Shown piece by piece: positions 34,401 to 45,518 of a stretch of DNA of 64,000 nucleotides (positions are counted from its first letter, which is position 1; each line of letters starts with the position of its first letter). The position numbers and the translations under genes were made by a program. The notes beneath the pieces are model-generated. The model did no database searches. It saw nothing but the letters and a program-made list of their open reading frames with translations, and was not told where the DNA came from. The DNA lies in contig NC_051066.1 of assembly GCF_004664715.2 (NCBI RefSeq), forward strand, positions 85,728,736 through 85,792,735, read 5' to 3'. This stretch comes from Peromyscus leucopus (taxonomy: Eukaryota; Chordata; Mammalia; Rodentia; Cricetidae).

Positions 34401-35025
34401 ATACAAATGGTACTATTTTTCCAAGCAGACACCTTTTTGGTAATATGTTGACAATCTTATGAGTATTTATATTCAGAATGAATGATGGCTATATTTTTTA
34501 TACAATATTGTCAGTAAGAAAAATTTAAATATTTAGAAAATAAAAACAAGGGAGAAAAGAAATACACAATTTTTTAGCAGTACTTGGCTTACTTTTTTAA
34601 ATTTCATGATTTAATTTAATTTTACATATCAGCCATGGATTCCCCTTTGTTAGGGCTTCTTTTTGTAAACTGAAACCTTTGTGGTTTAATAGAACATTTG
34701 ATTCATCCACACAATTAAAACACATTGCTTATGTATATATTTTATAGCCAAGAATATCAGTATTTTAAATTTTTAAATGGCATTTAATTCCTTTAGAGTA
34801 TTGATTATAGGTTCTATACAAAAAAAGTCTCTTCCCATTCACCTCAGTGATTGTCCTAGTATTTTGCTCAGTCTTGCTATATTTCACCTGGTGTTTACTG
34901 TATAAATTTCCATCTGTGTCCACATGGCAGGGCCTCCTCACATCACCTCTGCAGTGTTGCCCTTTGGTTATGGTACTTACCAGATATCTACAATGAACAG
35001 TGTGTCCATCCTGACTGCCTCAGTT
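31411..35025. other. AT-rich region upstream of the second 312-codon receptor
   Basis: No gene recognised. About 32730-32820 resembles 3690-3775 upstream of the paralogous receptor; 'aacag|gtaaag' at 32887-32896 is donor-like. Exact 57-bp copies occur at 33742-33798 and 34252-34308. The frame at 33239-33526 is hydrophobic but matches nothing I know. Confidence 0.45.
33742..34308 (+). repeat. Two exact 57-bp direct copies 510 bp apart
   Basis: Positions 33742-33798 and 34252-34308 are identical, starting 'gatcttttgctgatc' and ending 'ttctttccatat'. Sequence before and after each copy differs. The second copy has 'atattg' on both sides (34244-34249, 34305-34310). Confidence 0.95.
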
Positions 35026-35103
35026 CATTCTTAGAGTATCTTGGTTGTGAGCCTAGCCTTTAACGGCTGAGCTACCCCTCCAGCCCCATTCTTAGAGTAT
35101 CTT
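35026..35103 (-). mobile_element. 44-bp tailless SINE/tRNA-head insertion with 17-bp target duplication
   Basis: 'cattcttagagtatctt' occurs at 35026-35042 and again at 35087-35103. Between them are 44 bp (35043-35086) that on the minus strand read 'gggctggaggggtagctcag..', a B2/tRNA-like head, ending 'aggctcacaacc' with no A-tail. This matches the tailless retropseudogene type known in mammals. Confidence 0.85.
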
Positions 35104-35239
35104 AATGCAGGGAGCCAGGCATGAAGTAGAGTGATGATATGGAAATGACAGTCATACAGAGACTGGAGGTGACCTTGCTGGTGTCTGTAAAGTGGGGAGT
35201 GCAGATATAGGATGGTCAGTTATCTATTAGTCTGACACA

Positions 35240-35437
35240 TGCAAACTCACTGCAACATGAGCTTACTGTTCCAGCTGAACTGGAGGCTGGCACCTCCAGG
35301 ATCTGCTTCTCCCTGCACTGATACAAGCATGTGCCACCACACTCGACTTTCAAACAGGTGCTGGGTGTCTAAACTTAGGTTGTGACGGTTGCACGGCAAG
35401 TCTCTTGCTCAGAGAGTCATCGCTGCAGCCCTATTTC
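35240..35437 (-). mobile_element. B4/RSINE-type SINE
   Basis: 'aagcatgtgccaccacac' (reversed B1 part) followed by 'aggtgctgggtgtctaaactt', 'gttgcacggcaagtctcttgc' (reversed ID/B2-like part) and 'gctgcagccct'. Confidence 0.65.
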
Positions 35438-36164
35438 TGTTTCATATCTGAATGATTGTTTGGGATCAACTAAAATTCACGATGGGTAGCAAATATGGTT
35501 TGCAGGTTTCATTTGTTACAGCTTGGTGTGAATAATTCATCAGCTCCCAAACACTGTATATTTCTCCACTTGTGCTACAGCAGATTACTTGGAGTCCTCC
35601 TTTCTATTTTTGTATATGACCATTTGAAAGTAGTAATTATGATCAGGCTACTGCTTAGTAAACTTCCCAAACTTATCATGGGTTTCAGTGAAAAATGAAA
35701 TTCTAATATAGATCTAAGATTATGTCTAGCCTGCCCTCCATTCTAATCTTCATCACTATTCTCCTCACCTATTTGTCTACCTATCTGGGATTCTTTGTGT
35801 GAACCAGTTCCAAAGGTTGGAGTTCTCCACGTTCTCTTGAGTAGTAACAAGGCTATTATCAGTAAGTGAATACCACTGTGATGAGTCACATAGCTGAGAT
35901 ACTACAATCCTCTTCCTACAATGTATTGTAAGAGTAGATGTTGCAATTTACTTAGCTCCCGAGGAACTAACAGTCCATTTTTCACATGAATTTGACCTAG
36001 TTCTGGCAGAAAACTATCGACTATTTGTTGGACAGAAAAATGATTTAAGGAATTTTCAAAATGCTTTCTGGTGATAATAAAAACTTATTTAGATTTAGTT
36101 CAGTCAGAAAATACTCTGAATTGTTTTTTAAACTATATATTGATAACAAATTCTTTTTAAAACA

Positions 36165-36185
36165 CCTTGGTTTTCTGTTCCTTAG
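36165..36185 (+). promoter_or_regulatory. Splice acceptor before the receptor exon
   Basis: 'ccttggttttctgttccttag' ends at 36185, 19 bp before the ATG at 36205; the exact sequence differs from the acceptor of the paralog at 8642. Confidence 0.65.
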
Positions 36186-36204
36186 GTAACAGCAAAAAGA
36201 GTAA

Positions 36205-37143
36205 ATGCTTAAAATAAATTACACAGAGGTGTCTGAATTTGTGTTTCTGGGACTTTCAACATCTAGACCAATACAACATTTCTTCCTTGCCTTCTCTATG
36301 GTGTTTTATGTAGCCATTGTCCTGGGAAACACCCTTGTTGTGCTTACAGTGGCCTTTGACCCACATTTACATTCCCCTATGTACTTTCTTTTGGGAAACC
36401 TCTCATTCATTGATTTATGTCTTTCCACCTTAACTGTTCCCAAAATGATTTCTGACCTGTACTCTGGGCACAATACCATCTCATTCCAGGGCTGTGTCTT
36501 CCAGATATTTGTCCTTCATGTTCTAGGGGGATCTGAGATGGTGTTGCTGATAGCCATGGCCTGGGACAGATATGTGGCCATATGCAAGCCCCTCCACTAC
36601 CTGACCATCATGAGCCCACAGACTTGCCTTTTGCTTCTTTCTGGTGCTTGGATCATTGGGTTCCTTCATTCAGTGGCCCAGTTAGCTTTTGTTGTCCATT
36701 TGAGATTTTGCGGTCCTAATAAGATAGATAGTTTTTACTGTGATCTTCCTCAGTTTATCAAACTGGCCTGCACAGAGCCCCACAAAATGCAGTTCATGGT
36801 TACTGCCAATAGTGGGTTTATTTCCGTAGGCACCTTCTTCTTATTGATTATCTCCTACATTGCTATCCTTCTCACTGTAAGGAAACATTCGTCAGGTGAT
36901 TTGTCCAAGGCCCTCTCTACACTTTCTGCTCACATCTCTGTGGTGGTTCTGTTCTTTGGGCCATGCATCATTGTGTACATGTGGCCATTTCCTACTTTTC
37001 CAGTGGATAAATTTCTTGCCATTTTGGACTTCCTGATTACGCCCATCCTGAACCCTGCCATTTACACACTGAGGAACAAAGACATGAAGGTGGCAATGAG
37101 GAGAATGATTACTCAGCTATTCAATCTGAGGAAAATATCCTAA
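36205..37143 (+). CDS. Olfactory receptor, family 4 (OR4), intact paralog
   Basis: 312-residue intronless odorant receptor, same length and frame as the gene at 8661. From codon 4 the two DNAs are identical for 260 bp (36216-36475), and differ at only about 7 sites over the first 535 bp, then at about 28 sites in the next 143 bp, then few again. Motifs: N5-Y-T, GN 41-42, PMYFLL 58-63, C97, [10 protein letters not shown] 118-127 with the same unusual W, cysteines 169, 179 and 189, SY 217-218, KALSTLSAH 235-243, PILNPAIY 280-287. The different segment covers the second extracellular loop end, TM5 and the third loop, so the two receptors may differ in ligand response. The start is set by comparison with the paralog and by the acceptor just upstream. 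Flanks are not alike, which suggests conversion of the coding exon rather than recent duplication of the whole locus. Confidence 0.96.
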   Translation: MLKINYTEVSEFVFLGLSTSRPIQHFFLAFSMVFYVAIVLGNTLVVLTVAFDPHLHSPMYFLLGNLSFIDLCLSTLTVPKMISDLYSGHNTISFQGCVFQIFVLHVLGGSEMVLLIAMAWDRYVAICKPLHYLTIMSPQTCLLLLSGAWIIGFLHSVAQLAFVVHLRFCGPNKIDSFYCDLPQFIKLACTEPHKMQFMVTANSGFISVGTFFLLIISYIAILLTVRKHSSGDLSKALSTLSAHISVVVLFFGPCIIVYMWPFPTFPVDKFLAILDFLITPILNPAIYTLRNKDMKVAMRRMITQLFNLRKIS

Positions 37144-37991
37144 TCTACAGAAGTACAAAATGCATCTTTGACTACTCTCCTATAAGCATAGCTGAAGACT
37201 GCTGTGTTGAGACAATTTATTTTCCTTTATTCAACAGTTTAAAACTATTAGATAGTTTATTTCAAGTTATCCGACAATAATGGCATACTTAATTAGAGTT
37301 GATTATTCATTTTGTGCTGACTATACTTTTATTATCCATAGAAAAGCTAAAAAGAAACTAATAAATTTCCACCCGTAGTTGATATCTTCCTATCTCTCTT
37401 GAGGAAAAAAAGAAATTTGTATCTCATAACATTTATATTTTGCCAAGCAAAGTATGTTCACTTTATATGCTGATTCAGGATGGTTAGTACTTTTTTTTAC
37501 ATTATACTATCAGTTTGAAAGAAATGTAATGTGTTGAATAAATTCTGAAAATATCTTATATTCTAAGAAATTGGAGCTTTTGCTGGACTTCACAGCCAAA
37601 GTTCATAGTACACCTTGAAGTCACTTAATTTGTGACCTCTAATCTACTGTGTACTCAAACTGTTTAACCTGGATTTGAGAGAACGTTGTAATAATCATCC
37701 TTACTTACCTTGGGCTTCCATGTAAACAACTTTTGTAACCCAAGCTGCAATCTCAAACTGTGTGTTTTTCAAGCCCCTGGCCCAGATATGTGTATCACTT
37801 GCTGAAAGCAACAAATAAGAAGTGGAAAGTATCTTCCTAAAAATCAACCATAAAGGCTGAAAGCAAACATTTTTGGTTATTGGATGATAATCAATGATGT
37901 TTGTTTTCTGGTTGAGTTGGGATCAGTTGGAGCCACTGACTTAATCCTTTGTAAAACTCTGTTAAAAAAATACTGTAAACTATTCCATGTA

Positions 37992-38108
37992 ATGGTTTCT
38001 CTGCTGTTCATAAATAGACAGCAAGTTCTTTTGTTACATATGACAACAGTGTGATGGTTTCTCTGCTGTTCATAAATAGACAGCGAGGTCTTTTGTTACA
38101 TATGACAA
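37992..38108 (+). repeat. Two-copy tandem duplication, period 62 bp
   Basis: 'atggtttctctgctgttc' starts at 37992 and 38054; each copy runs about 55 bp to 'catatgacaa' with two differences. Confidence 0.95.
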
Positions 38109-38149
38109 TAACATCACACACAGACAGATACCACTCACACACATAGCTC

Positions 38150-38151
<2 letters not shown>

Positions 38152-38185
<34 letters not shown>
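38152..38185. repeat. (CA)n microsatellite
   Basis: About 34 bp of uninterrupted CA dinucleotides. Confidence 0.97.
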
Positions 38186-38187
<2 letters not shown>

Positions 38188-38359
38188 GTAGACACCAAGA
38201 TACAGTGACAAACATGCTACAAGAAAGCTTTTATGCAGGCACAGAATCAGACTCAAATGACAAAGGAAAGAAAACTCAGAGAACATACAATAGAGAATTC
38301 AACTCTGGACTCATTTTTGTTTAAATAACTCTAAAATAAAATACTTTTATTTCTTTCCT

Positions 38360-38835
38360 TAAAACAACACTGATGCATTTTGGTATCTCAGATCTAATCC
38401 CTAATGCTTTATAATCCGCACACTAAAGAAGATTGCATCCCCTCCTCCAGAAACCACTAACCTCCAATAGCCTGTCTGTGAGGTCGCTTCCACAATACTT
38501 GATGTTGGTGGCCCCAGTCCCGTGCAGTTCTTATGCAGATAACCACAACTGCAGTGAGTTCATGAGTGCAAGAGCTGTGCCATGTTCAGATATGCCTGTG
38601 TGTTGCACACCTCCCAATCTTCTGACTTCATTCTTTCTGCCCCCTTTTCTGCACTGCTCCCTGATGTTTGGAGAGGGATATGTGGGTGTTACATATAGGA
38701 CTGAGCATTCTACAATCACTTCTTTGTAGCACTTTAGCCATCTATGGGTTTCTGTATTTACTTTCCCTGACCCATACCTCCACCACTATTTTATCTAGTA
38801 CCCACTGAGATTAATATAGATAATATATTTAAGCT
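38360..38835 (-). mobile_element. Old LINE-1 3' UTR, antisense
   Basis: 'gcagtgagttcatgagtgc', 'aagagctgtgccatgttc', 'cttctgacttcattctttc' and 'cactttagccatctatggg' are reversed phrases of rodent L1 3' UTR. The frame at 38433-38729 is contained in it. Confidence 0.7.
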
Positions 38836-39398
38836 TTGTTAAAGCTTACCTGAGTTTTAAAATAAACATAGAACTTATTCCTTAATAAAAATCGTAATAA
38901 GGTAAATGGTAGCTTATATTCCCCTCCCAGAATACAATATTAAGTTCATTCTGTAATTCTACAAATGAAACTTTTTTCTAATTACTACAGATTTAACAAT
39001 GTACAAACCTACTTTATATAATAAATTCTATTTGACCATCCTGTATTCTTGGGAAACAAGTCTATTTCCAATTAATTTATACTTTCACAAATATACAGTA
39101 ATGTAAAATAATGTAAAAGAAATCCATTCTAACTTTTGCCTTCCTGTTTACTTTAAATATAGATACATGAAATAGCATGACAGGGTCAGAGTTAAAAAGG
39201 TTTATTTTGCAATGATTCCTTTGCCCTGTGAAGTTACTGTGACTCATGGTCCCATAACTGAGGGTGAGAAGCATTTCAGTCCAAATCAGCCACAGGGTTA
39301 CCATAATCTCAGGAAGTATCATAGGACTAGATGGAAATGGTTTCTGAAACTTTTGACCTTAAAGAGAAATCTTAACCTAAAGTTTAAAAATAATTTCC
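38836..39398. other. AT-rich, nothing recognised
   Basis: No gene or repeat assigned. Confidence 0.4.
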
Positions 39399-39572
39399 AG
39401 AGTTGGAAAGATGACTCAGTGGTTAATAACACACTCTGCCCTTGAAGAGGATCAGAATATGTATTCAATGACCTCTTCTAGCTTCTCTGCATACCTGCAC
39501 ACATTTATCATACACACAATCACACACAGAGACACAGACACACACACACAGACACACACACATAAATCTTAA
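39399..39572 (+). mobile_element. B2/B3-type SINE with CA-rich tail
   Basis: 'agagttggaaagatgactcagtgg' head, 'atgacctcttctagcttctc', then a run of 'acacacagaca' units ending 'cataaatctt'. Confidence 0.75.
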
Positions 39573-41266
39573 TGTTATTCTATGTCTTTTCTGTAGAATG
39601 TAATCATTTAGAGACTTCTAGTCACCCAAAGATTTTTTATAAGACATTTAATAAGATTATCAGAAATCCACAGTCTCCATACTGGCCTGCATTTATGTCA
39701 ACCAGCAAAAGATATGATTTTTATTACTCATTCATGTTCCAACATATTTGTAATAAATCACTTAGCATATTTAAATGAACTCATAACTATCTAATTTTTA
39801 CCGTGTTCATTCCATTTTTCATTTTAATCTTAGTTTAACTAATCACAGCATATTTATATAATTTTGTGATCTATGGCTCAAATAGCAAATTGAATCTTCC
39901 AATAAGACCACAGAAGGCCCTTTCCAGAAAATGTCATACACATATGCAGTGGTTGCATTCATTTTTTATGAAGTAATTATTACTTTATGACTTTCAGTCA
40001 TTTTACCCATAGGCATGGTTGGATCTCACATTTTGGTCAATGTGTAAATATATTTAAGAAGTTTGTATTTTTCAAGTGAATGCATATATTGTCATTTATT
40101 TTCATAAATGTCATGCTTTTATTATATTTTAATTATATCGTGTATGTTTTTAAGTGGCAATGATAGACTAAATATATTTCTTTTCGGACTTAAATTTCTT
40201 GAGGCTAACATATCTATGGTCTTCAAATGATTCTTTCTTTGTTACTTTCTTCCAAACATTATTGCTGGATTAAATCATCTCTACTTACCAAATGTTTTTG
40301 GACCATAGCCTTTGTAGGTTTCCTTCCTTTTATTAATCTTTAATATTTCATGTATAATCTGAAGTTATTGGATTAAAGTACAGTAATTCTGTTACAATAT
40401 TTTATAAATAATCAATATTTGGATTTATATAGTAGCAATTGTTTAGCAAACTAACTCATTTATGAGTTGTGGTTGAGCTGGGGTCCAGCAATGTTAGAAC
40501 CCTTGCATAAATTGTTCAAAGCTCTGTGTTCAATCTGTGGTCTGCAAAAATAATTACAATAAATAAATGAGTTAAATAGTCAATAAAATTTATTGAAGTA
40601 ATATCTTAAATAACATTGTGCTTATGTCTTTCAGGGTTCTATGTGATATGCTCTAGGACTTAATTCATCAAGACTTTCAGTAGGAGAGCTAAGCAATGCT
40701 ATTTGATGTTAATTGGAAACACATTAAAATTAATCAGAACATGGGGGAAAACAATGCAATCACTTTTCATTTTCAACATGGGAAAATATGAAGACAGGAA
40801 ACCAAAAGCTGCAACAGTAGGTACACAAATTAAACAGTAGAAATTGTTTGGTAGTAAAACCTGTGAATTGGAAAATGTATGTCAAGAGCAGAAATCTGTG
40901 GTATGACTGTTTTGTGTGTCTTGGAGAATGGTGAAGATATATATTAATAGATTTGGTAGGATTACATGACAATAAGTTCATGTTTTCAGATTAACTTAAA
41001 GCTGAAAAAAGACTTGTTCATGAGTATACAATATTTGACTTTGGACATTTTACTCTGGGATCCAAAACTACCTCTACAGTTAAATAATTTAATAGTTAGT
41101 TACTAACTAAACTGTGTATCATGATGCTGAAAATACTAAACAGGACTTAATGTGCATGAGTTATACCAAATATTAAGGGTTAGCATAGGAGAACCCATCA
41201 CTATACAAAATAAAAAGTATGGAGAAATGTTGTAGGCAACTTTGGGGAAAACAGATCAAGAAAATA
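39573..41266. other. AT-rich region, nothing recognised
   Basis: No convincing reading frame or repeat. Short frames at 39572-39778 and 40760-40981 have no recognised content. Confidence 0.45.
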
Positions 41267-41277
41267 TCAGAATGAGG

Positions 41278-41435
41278 GCCGGGTGGTGGTGCCGCACGCC
41301 TTTAATCCCAGCACTTGGGAGGCAGAGCCAGGCAGATCTCTGTGAGTTCAAGGCCAGCCTGGGCTACCAAGTGAGTTCCAAGAAAGGCGCAAAGTTACAC
41401 AGAGAAACCCTGTCTCAAAAAACCAGAAAAAAAAA
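41278..41435 (+). mobile_element. Young B1 SINE with target duplication
   Basis: 'gccgggtggtggtgccgcac', 'tttaatcccagcacttggg', 'gagttccaagaaaggcgc' and 'acacagagaaaccctgtctc' with an A-tail. Flanked by 'tcagaatga' at 41267-41275 and 41438-41446. Low divergence and retained CpGs mark it as the youngest B1 in the window. Confidence 0.97.
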
Positions 41436-41446
41436 TGTCAGAATGA

Positions 41447-42899
41447 ATTTAGTTGCCATTAACAGAAAGCTCTGTTTGTAACAAATCATAAAGAGTAGAG
41501 TTTCATTTTCACATATCACTAGAAGAAACCTCCATAAATAACTGATGGCTTTGGTGAAGTTGTTCAACATGCACACTGAGTGCTGGGATTGTTCAAGTTT
41601 CCACTGAGCTGCATGTAAGACATGGGCTTTGTGCATCATAGCTGCTGCACTCTTAATAGCAAAAACACTAACTACACTAATAAGACTATGAGCAAAGTAA
41701 CACTTTGTCCATATGAAGGTCTTTTTCCCTATTGAGAGGGAATGACTTTCAGGAAATATGCTGACTTGACATTGCATGCCCAATTTTCAATGAACAATAG
41801 AAATATCATTACATGTTAAAAAAAAAAAAGCAGACCTCAGGTTCCTTATGTGAGATAAGGCTGTAATCATTTAAAAACTGGGGTTGGGGATCATAACAGG
41901 ATAGAAATCAAGTGGTAATAAGAACTTCATGAAGCCAATAAGCCAAAGGTTTAGAAATATACAAAAATTAATAAAACCAGGACTGAATCCTGTAGAGATA
42001 TACAGTAAAACAGTAAATGAAAACCAATTGCTATAGGGAATATCCAGAATAGAGTTTCTCTCAAGTAACAAGGTACCTATGGCAAGTGGGGTGGTAGGAC
42101 TGACTGAACAGCTAGGGTTGGTAAGGGATGGCTGACAAGAGAGAAGTGTAATTATAGGGGACACCAGTTCAGATATTTTTATCTTAAATGGGTTTATAAT
42201 AGCTATAGGACACAGAAGTTGAAGGAAGTTTGATTGAAGGGTTTGGGGAAACCTGCAGTATATTTCAAAGTATCAAATCAAAATAGCATAGTACTGTAGT
42301 CAAAAACATGAATACGTTATCTCAATTACTAAATGTAAGTCCTGGACCTGACTCTATCCTTCTGCAACCTTGGGAATTGTTCTTAACATACAAATCTGGA
42401 TAAAGAGTGTAGAACATATACAGGATTTTACATGGTATAGAGAATTGATGGGCTTGCTAAATATCTCTGCACAAAAAAGTACATAATAAATGCTACGTAT
42501 TAACATGTAATTTTTAAACTAATAATATGTTTACTTTTACAGCCACTGAATGTCAATGCTTAAGCAGAGCCATGAAAAAACTGTCATAAGCTAAACGTTT
42601 TAAAAATCATCTCAATGTTAGTGGGTAACCTCCACAATAAGTTGTATAGAAAAAGCAAAACATACACATGTAGGTCATGAATTATAAAAAAAATAAACTA
42701 CAAGAAAACAGTCATACAATTTATGCCATTGGCACAGGCATAAATTTTTATAGGATTCCAAAACTGCTCTGCAGTGAAAAAAAAAAAAACTGATGAAAGA
42801 GAAGTAAATGAAAAGCTTATACAGGACAAAGAAAAAAGAAAAATAGCCAAACAGAAAGACAAACAATGGAATGATATAAACATTCATCTGTAAGATTTA
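41447..42899. other. Nothing recognised
   Basis: The minus-strand frames at 41415-41783 (122 codons) and 41871-42164 are open but show no recognised domain, and the first runs into the B1. Confidence 0.4.
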
Positions 42900-43760
42900 A
42901 GAAAATCAAAATGCTAAATCCACCCCTGACAAAAGAAGCAAACCTATTTAAAAATCAATGGGCAATGAGAATGAATGTCACTTCTGAAGAAAATCAATAT
43001 AGATGCCCAAATGATCTACAGAAAAATATTCACTACTGGGGATGGAGAGATGGTCCAATGGAAAAGACTATCTACTGTTTTTACAGAGAACCCACATTTA
43101 ATTCCAAGCATTCACAAAGTAGCTCAAAGTCTGCAGTAACTCCAGTCCCAGAGGACTCAATGTCATCTTCTGATCACAATGTGCATTGCAAATACATGGT
43201 GCCCATATAGATATGCAGGCAAAAAAACTCATACTCATTAAAAAGGAAATAAATATTTAAAATTCTGTGTTAAGATTGTAAGCCATAAGAGAAATACAAA
43301 TCAAAACTACAATAAAACCACAGTATCATCTATTAGAAAAGCTACTACTAAAACCCAAAAGAAACTAATGTTCATCAAAAGTAGGGTAAAAGTTCAGGTT
43401 TATTCACTTTTGATGGGAATGTTCACGTAGCAGTTATATGGAATCATAGAAGTTTCTCAAAAAGTTATAATAGAGTTGCCATATTTATCCACTGTTTTAC
43501 TATGAGTTGTATCTTAAGGATATAATTTCAGCATACCAAAGAGATACATGCTTGTCCATACTTATGACTGTACTATTTATAGTAGCTTGCACATTGAAAA
43601 AAAACCAACATATAATTAAATATTAGCCATACGAAGAAAGGAATCATGTCATTCACAGCACAATAGATAAAAGTGCAAGGCGCTGTGTTAAAGGAAATGA
43701 CAGAGAGAGAAAACATGTCCAAGTTCTTGCCATGGTGGAAAATGTTAACAAACTCAACAT
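42900..43760 (+). mobile_element. Old LINE-1 ORF2 end, interrupted by a B2-type SINE
   Basis: 'ttaaaaatcaatgggcaatgag', 'cttctgaagaaaatcaatatag', then after the SINE 'taagagaaatacaaatcaaaac', 'cttttgatgggaatgttcac', 'tttctcaaaaagttataatag', 'gatacatgcttgtccatac' follow the L1 ORF2 C-terminal order. All frames are broken. Confidence 0.75.
43035..43258 (+). mobile_element. B2/B3-type SINE, diverged
   Basis: 'actggggatggagagatggtcc' head, 'acatttaattccaagcattc', 'tgtcatcttctgatcac' and 'aaaggaaataaatattt' tail, placed inside the old L1. Confidence 0.75.
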
Positions 43761-44256
43761 GACTGTATAGTGACTGATCAATAGTGGTTTGGGAATGGGA
43801 ATGTGCGTGGGTAGAAAATGCTGAAAAGGTAGATCTAATACCTGTGCATATCACCTGAATGTACTCAAAACACAATGTGGCTACAAATGAATATAACTAA
43901 TGCATGTCAACCAAAATATGGCAGTAATTTTACAAAAACAAATACAGATGAAATGTGATTAAATATAATTTTGAGCCTAAATCTCCATTTCACCAGTGAA
44001 ACAAATTCACAAAAGAATAATTTGAAAAATAGTCCAAGAGCATAATATATGAATATTCCCTGACACTTGAAGTAATTAGACATTGAAAATATCTAGGGAA
44101 GAGTTCAGAGAACATATTTAGATATACTGCAAGGCAAATCTACCACAACAAAATGTCTGGTCCTAGAATAAAAAGGATGAACCCCATTTGTCTCTATATA
44201 TTACATTTATGTTTGTATTTTTCATTTACTTATCCTTTTGCTATCTGACTCAGAGT
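43761..44256. other. Upstream flank of the receptor pseudogene
   Basis: Nothing recognised. Confidence 0.4.
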
Positions 44257-44280
44257 TTTTTCTCTTGATTTAAAATTCAG
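44257..44280 (+). promoter_or_regulatory. Splice acceptor before the receptor pseudogene
   Basis: 'tttttctcttgatttaaaattcag' type tract with AG at 44279-44280, 100 bp before the ATG at 44381. Confidence 0.5.
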
Positions 44281-44380
44281 AGAATAAAGGAGCCCCATAA
44301 GTGGAAAATATGCAATTGTAGCATTGGCTGCAATTTTTCATCATTTCCTAACATCAAGTGATTTGAAAGTGCTCACACCA

Positions 44381-45312
44381 ATGGATCAATTAAATGACTC
44401 CATGGTTTCTGAATTTGTGCTTCTAGGACTCTCTAGTTCTTGGGAAACTAAAGTTTTTCTCATGCTGACATTCTCTATGGTCTACTTAGGAATCATTCTT
44501 GGAAATCTCTTCATTGTCATTTTAGTAATTGCTGACTCTCACTTACATTCTCCTATGTACTTCCTGTTGGACAACCTGTCTTTGAATGATGTGTGGGTTC
44601 CCTCCACCACTGTTCCCAAGATGATCTCAGGTCTTCTGAAAGAATGGAAAGTAATTTCTTTCCACAGTTGCATGACTCAGATCTGTTTTATTCACATTAT
44701 GGGAGGAGTGGAGATGCTGCTGCTCATAGCCATGGCATTTGACAGGTACACAGCCATCTGTAAGCCTCTGCACTACTTGAGCATCATGAACCCTAAAATA
44801 TGCATTTCATTTGTAATTGCTGGCTGGGTCACTGGTGTGATCCATGTCCTGTTCCAGTTCTCTTTTGTGATAAACCTGCCTTTTTGTGGACCTAACAAAG
44901 TAGACAGCTTTTACTGTGACTTCCCTTGGATCATACAACTTGCATGCACTGATGGAGACAAGTTTGAGTTTGTTGTTGCAGCCAACAGTGGCTTCATGAG
45001 CATGGGAACCTTCTTCGTGCTTCTCCTCTCCTATGTCTTTATTTTAGTCACAGTCTGGAAGAGGTCTTTAGGGGACTTGTCAAAGCACTTGTCACTTTGT
45101 CTGCACACATCACTGTGGTTGTTCTTTTTTTCACTCTGTGCATTTCTCTAAGTGTGGCCTTTCCCCACATCCTCTGTTGACAAATACCTGTTCATTGCTG
45201 ACTTTGCTATCACCCCTGCCCTGAATCCTGTCATCTATACATTGAGGAATAAGATATAAGGGTAGCAATCAAAACATTATGCAAAAGAGTTAGTTTTGAC
45301 AGATATTGTTGA
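44381..45312 (+). pseudogene. Olfactory receptor pseudogene, family 4 (OR4)
   Basis: A third OR4 sequence on the plus strand. The first 235 codons are intact: N5-D-S, GN 41-42, PMYFLL 58-63, MAFDRYTAIC at 118-127 and three loop cysteines are present. The frame then breaks three times: a 1-bp loss near 45085 (inside the KALSTLSAH motif), a 2-bp loss near 45151 (end of TM6) and a 1-bp loss near 45252 (just after TLRNK of TM7). The actual frame from 44381 stops at 45151, giving about 256 residues without normal TM6-TM7, which should not make a working receptor. A longer frame from 44324 adds 19 upstream codons that are not OR-like. The remaining sequence can be followed to a stop at 45310-45312. 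It resembles OR4K-type receptors and lies just upstream of a 5'-inverted L1. Confidence 0.93.
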
Positions 45313-45518
45313 TTAAATCTGGTGTGGGAGCTCTAAAAGTGTACATCCAACTGTATATTGGAAGGTTCCACTGAGGCACATGCTAGTTAACCTTGCCAAT
45401 TGCACATGTTATCTCCCTCACAACATATATCCATTCCTACACAATTAATGCCTTGCTTCTCTTCCTTTGAGAAATTAGAATACATCAATATGTACTTCTT
45501 TTTAAAAAAAGCACTATG

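Larger units (their letters stand above)
37144..38358. other. 3' flank and AT-rich sequence
   Basis: No gene. Contains a 62-bp-period tandem duplication (37992-38108) and a (CA)n run (38152-38185). Confidence 0.5.

Noticed and set aside
44324..44380. An upstream ATG giving 19 extra residues on the OR pseudogene.
   Set aside because: The OR N-terminus is matched by the ATG at 44381; the added residues are not OR-like.
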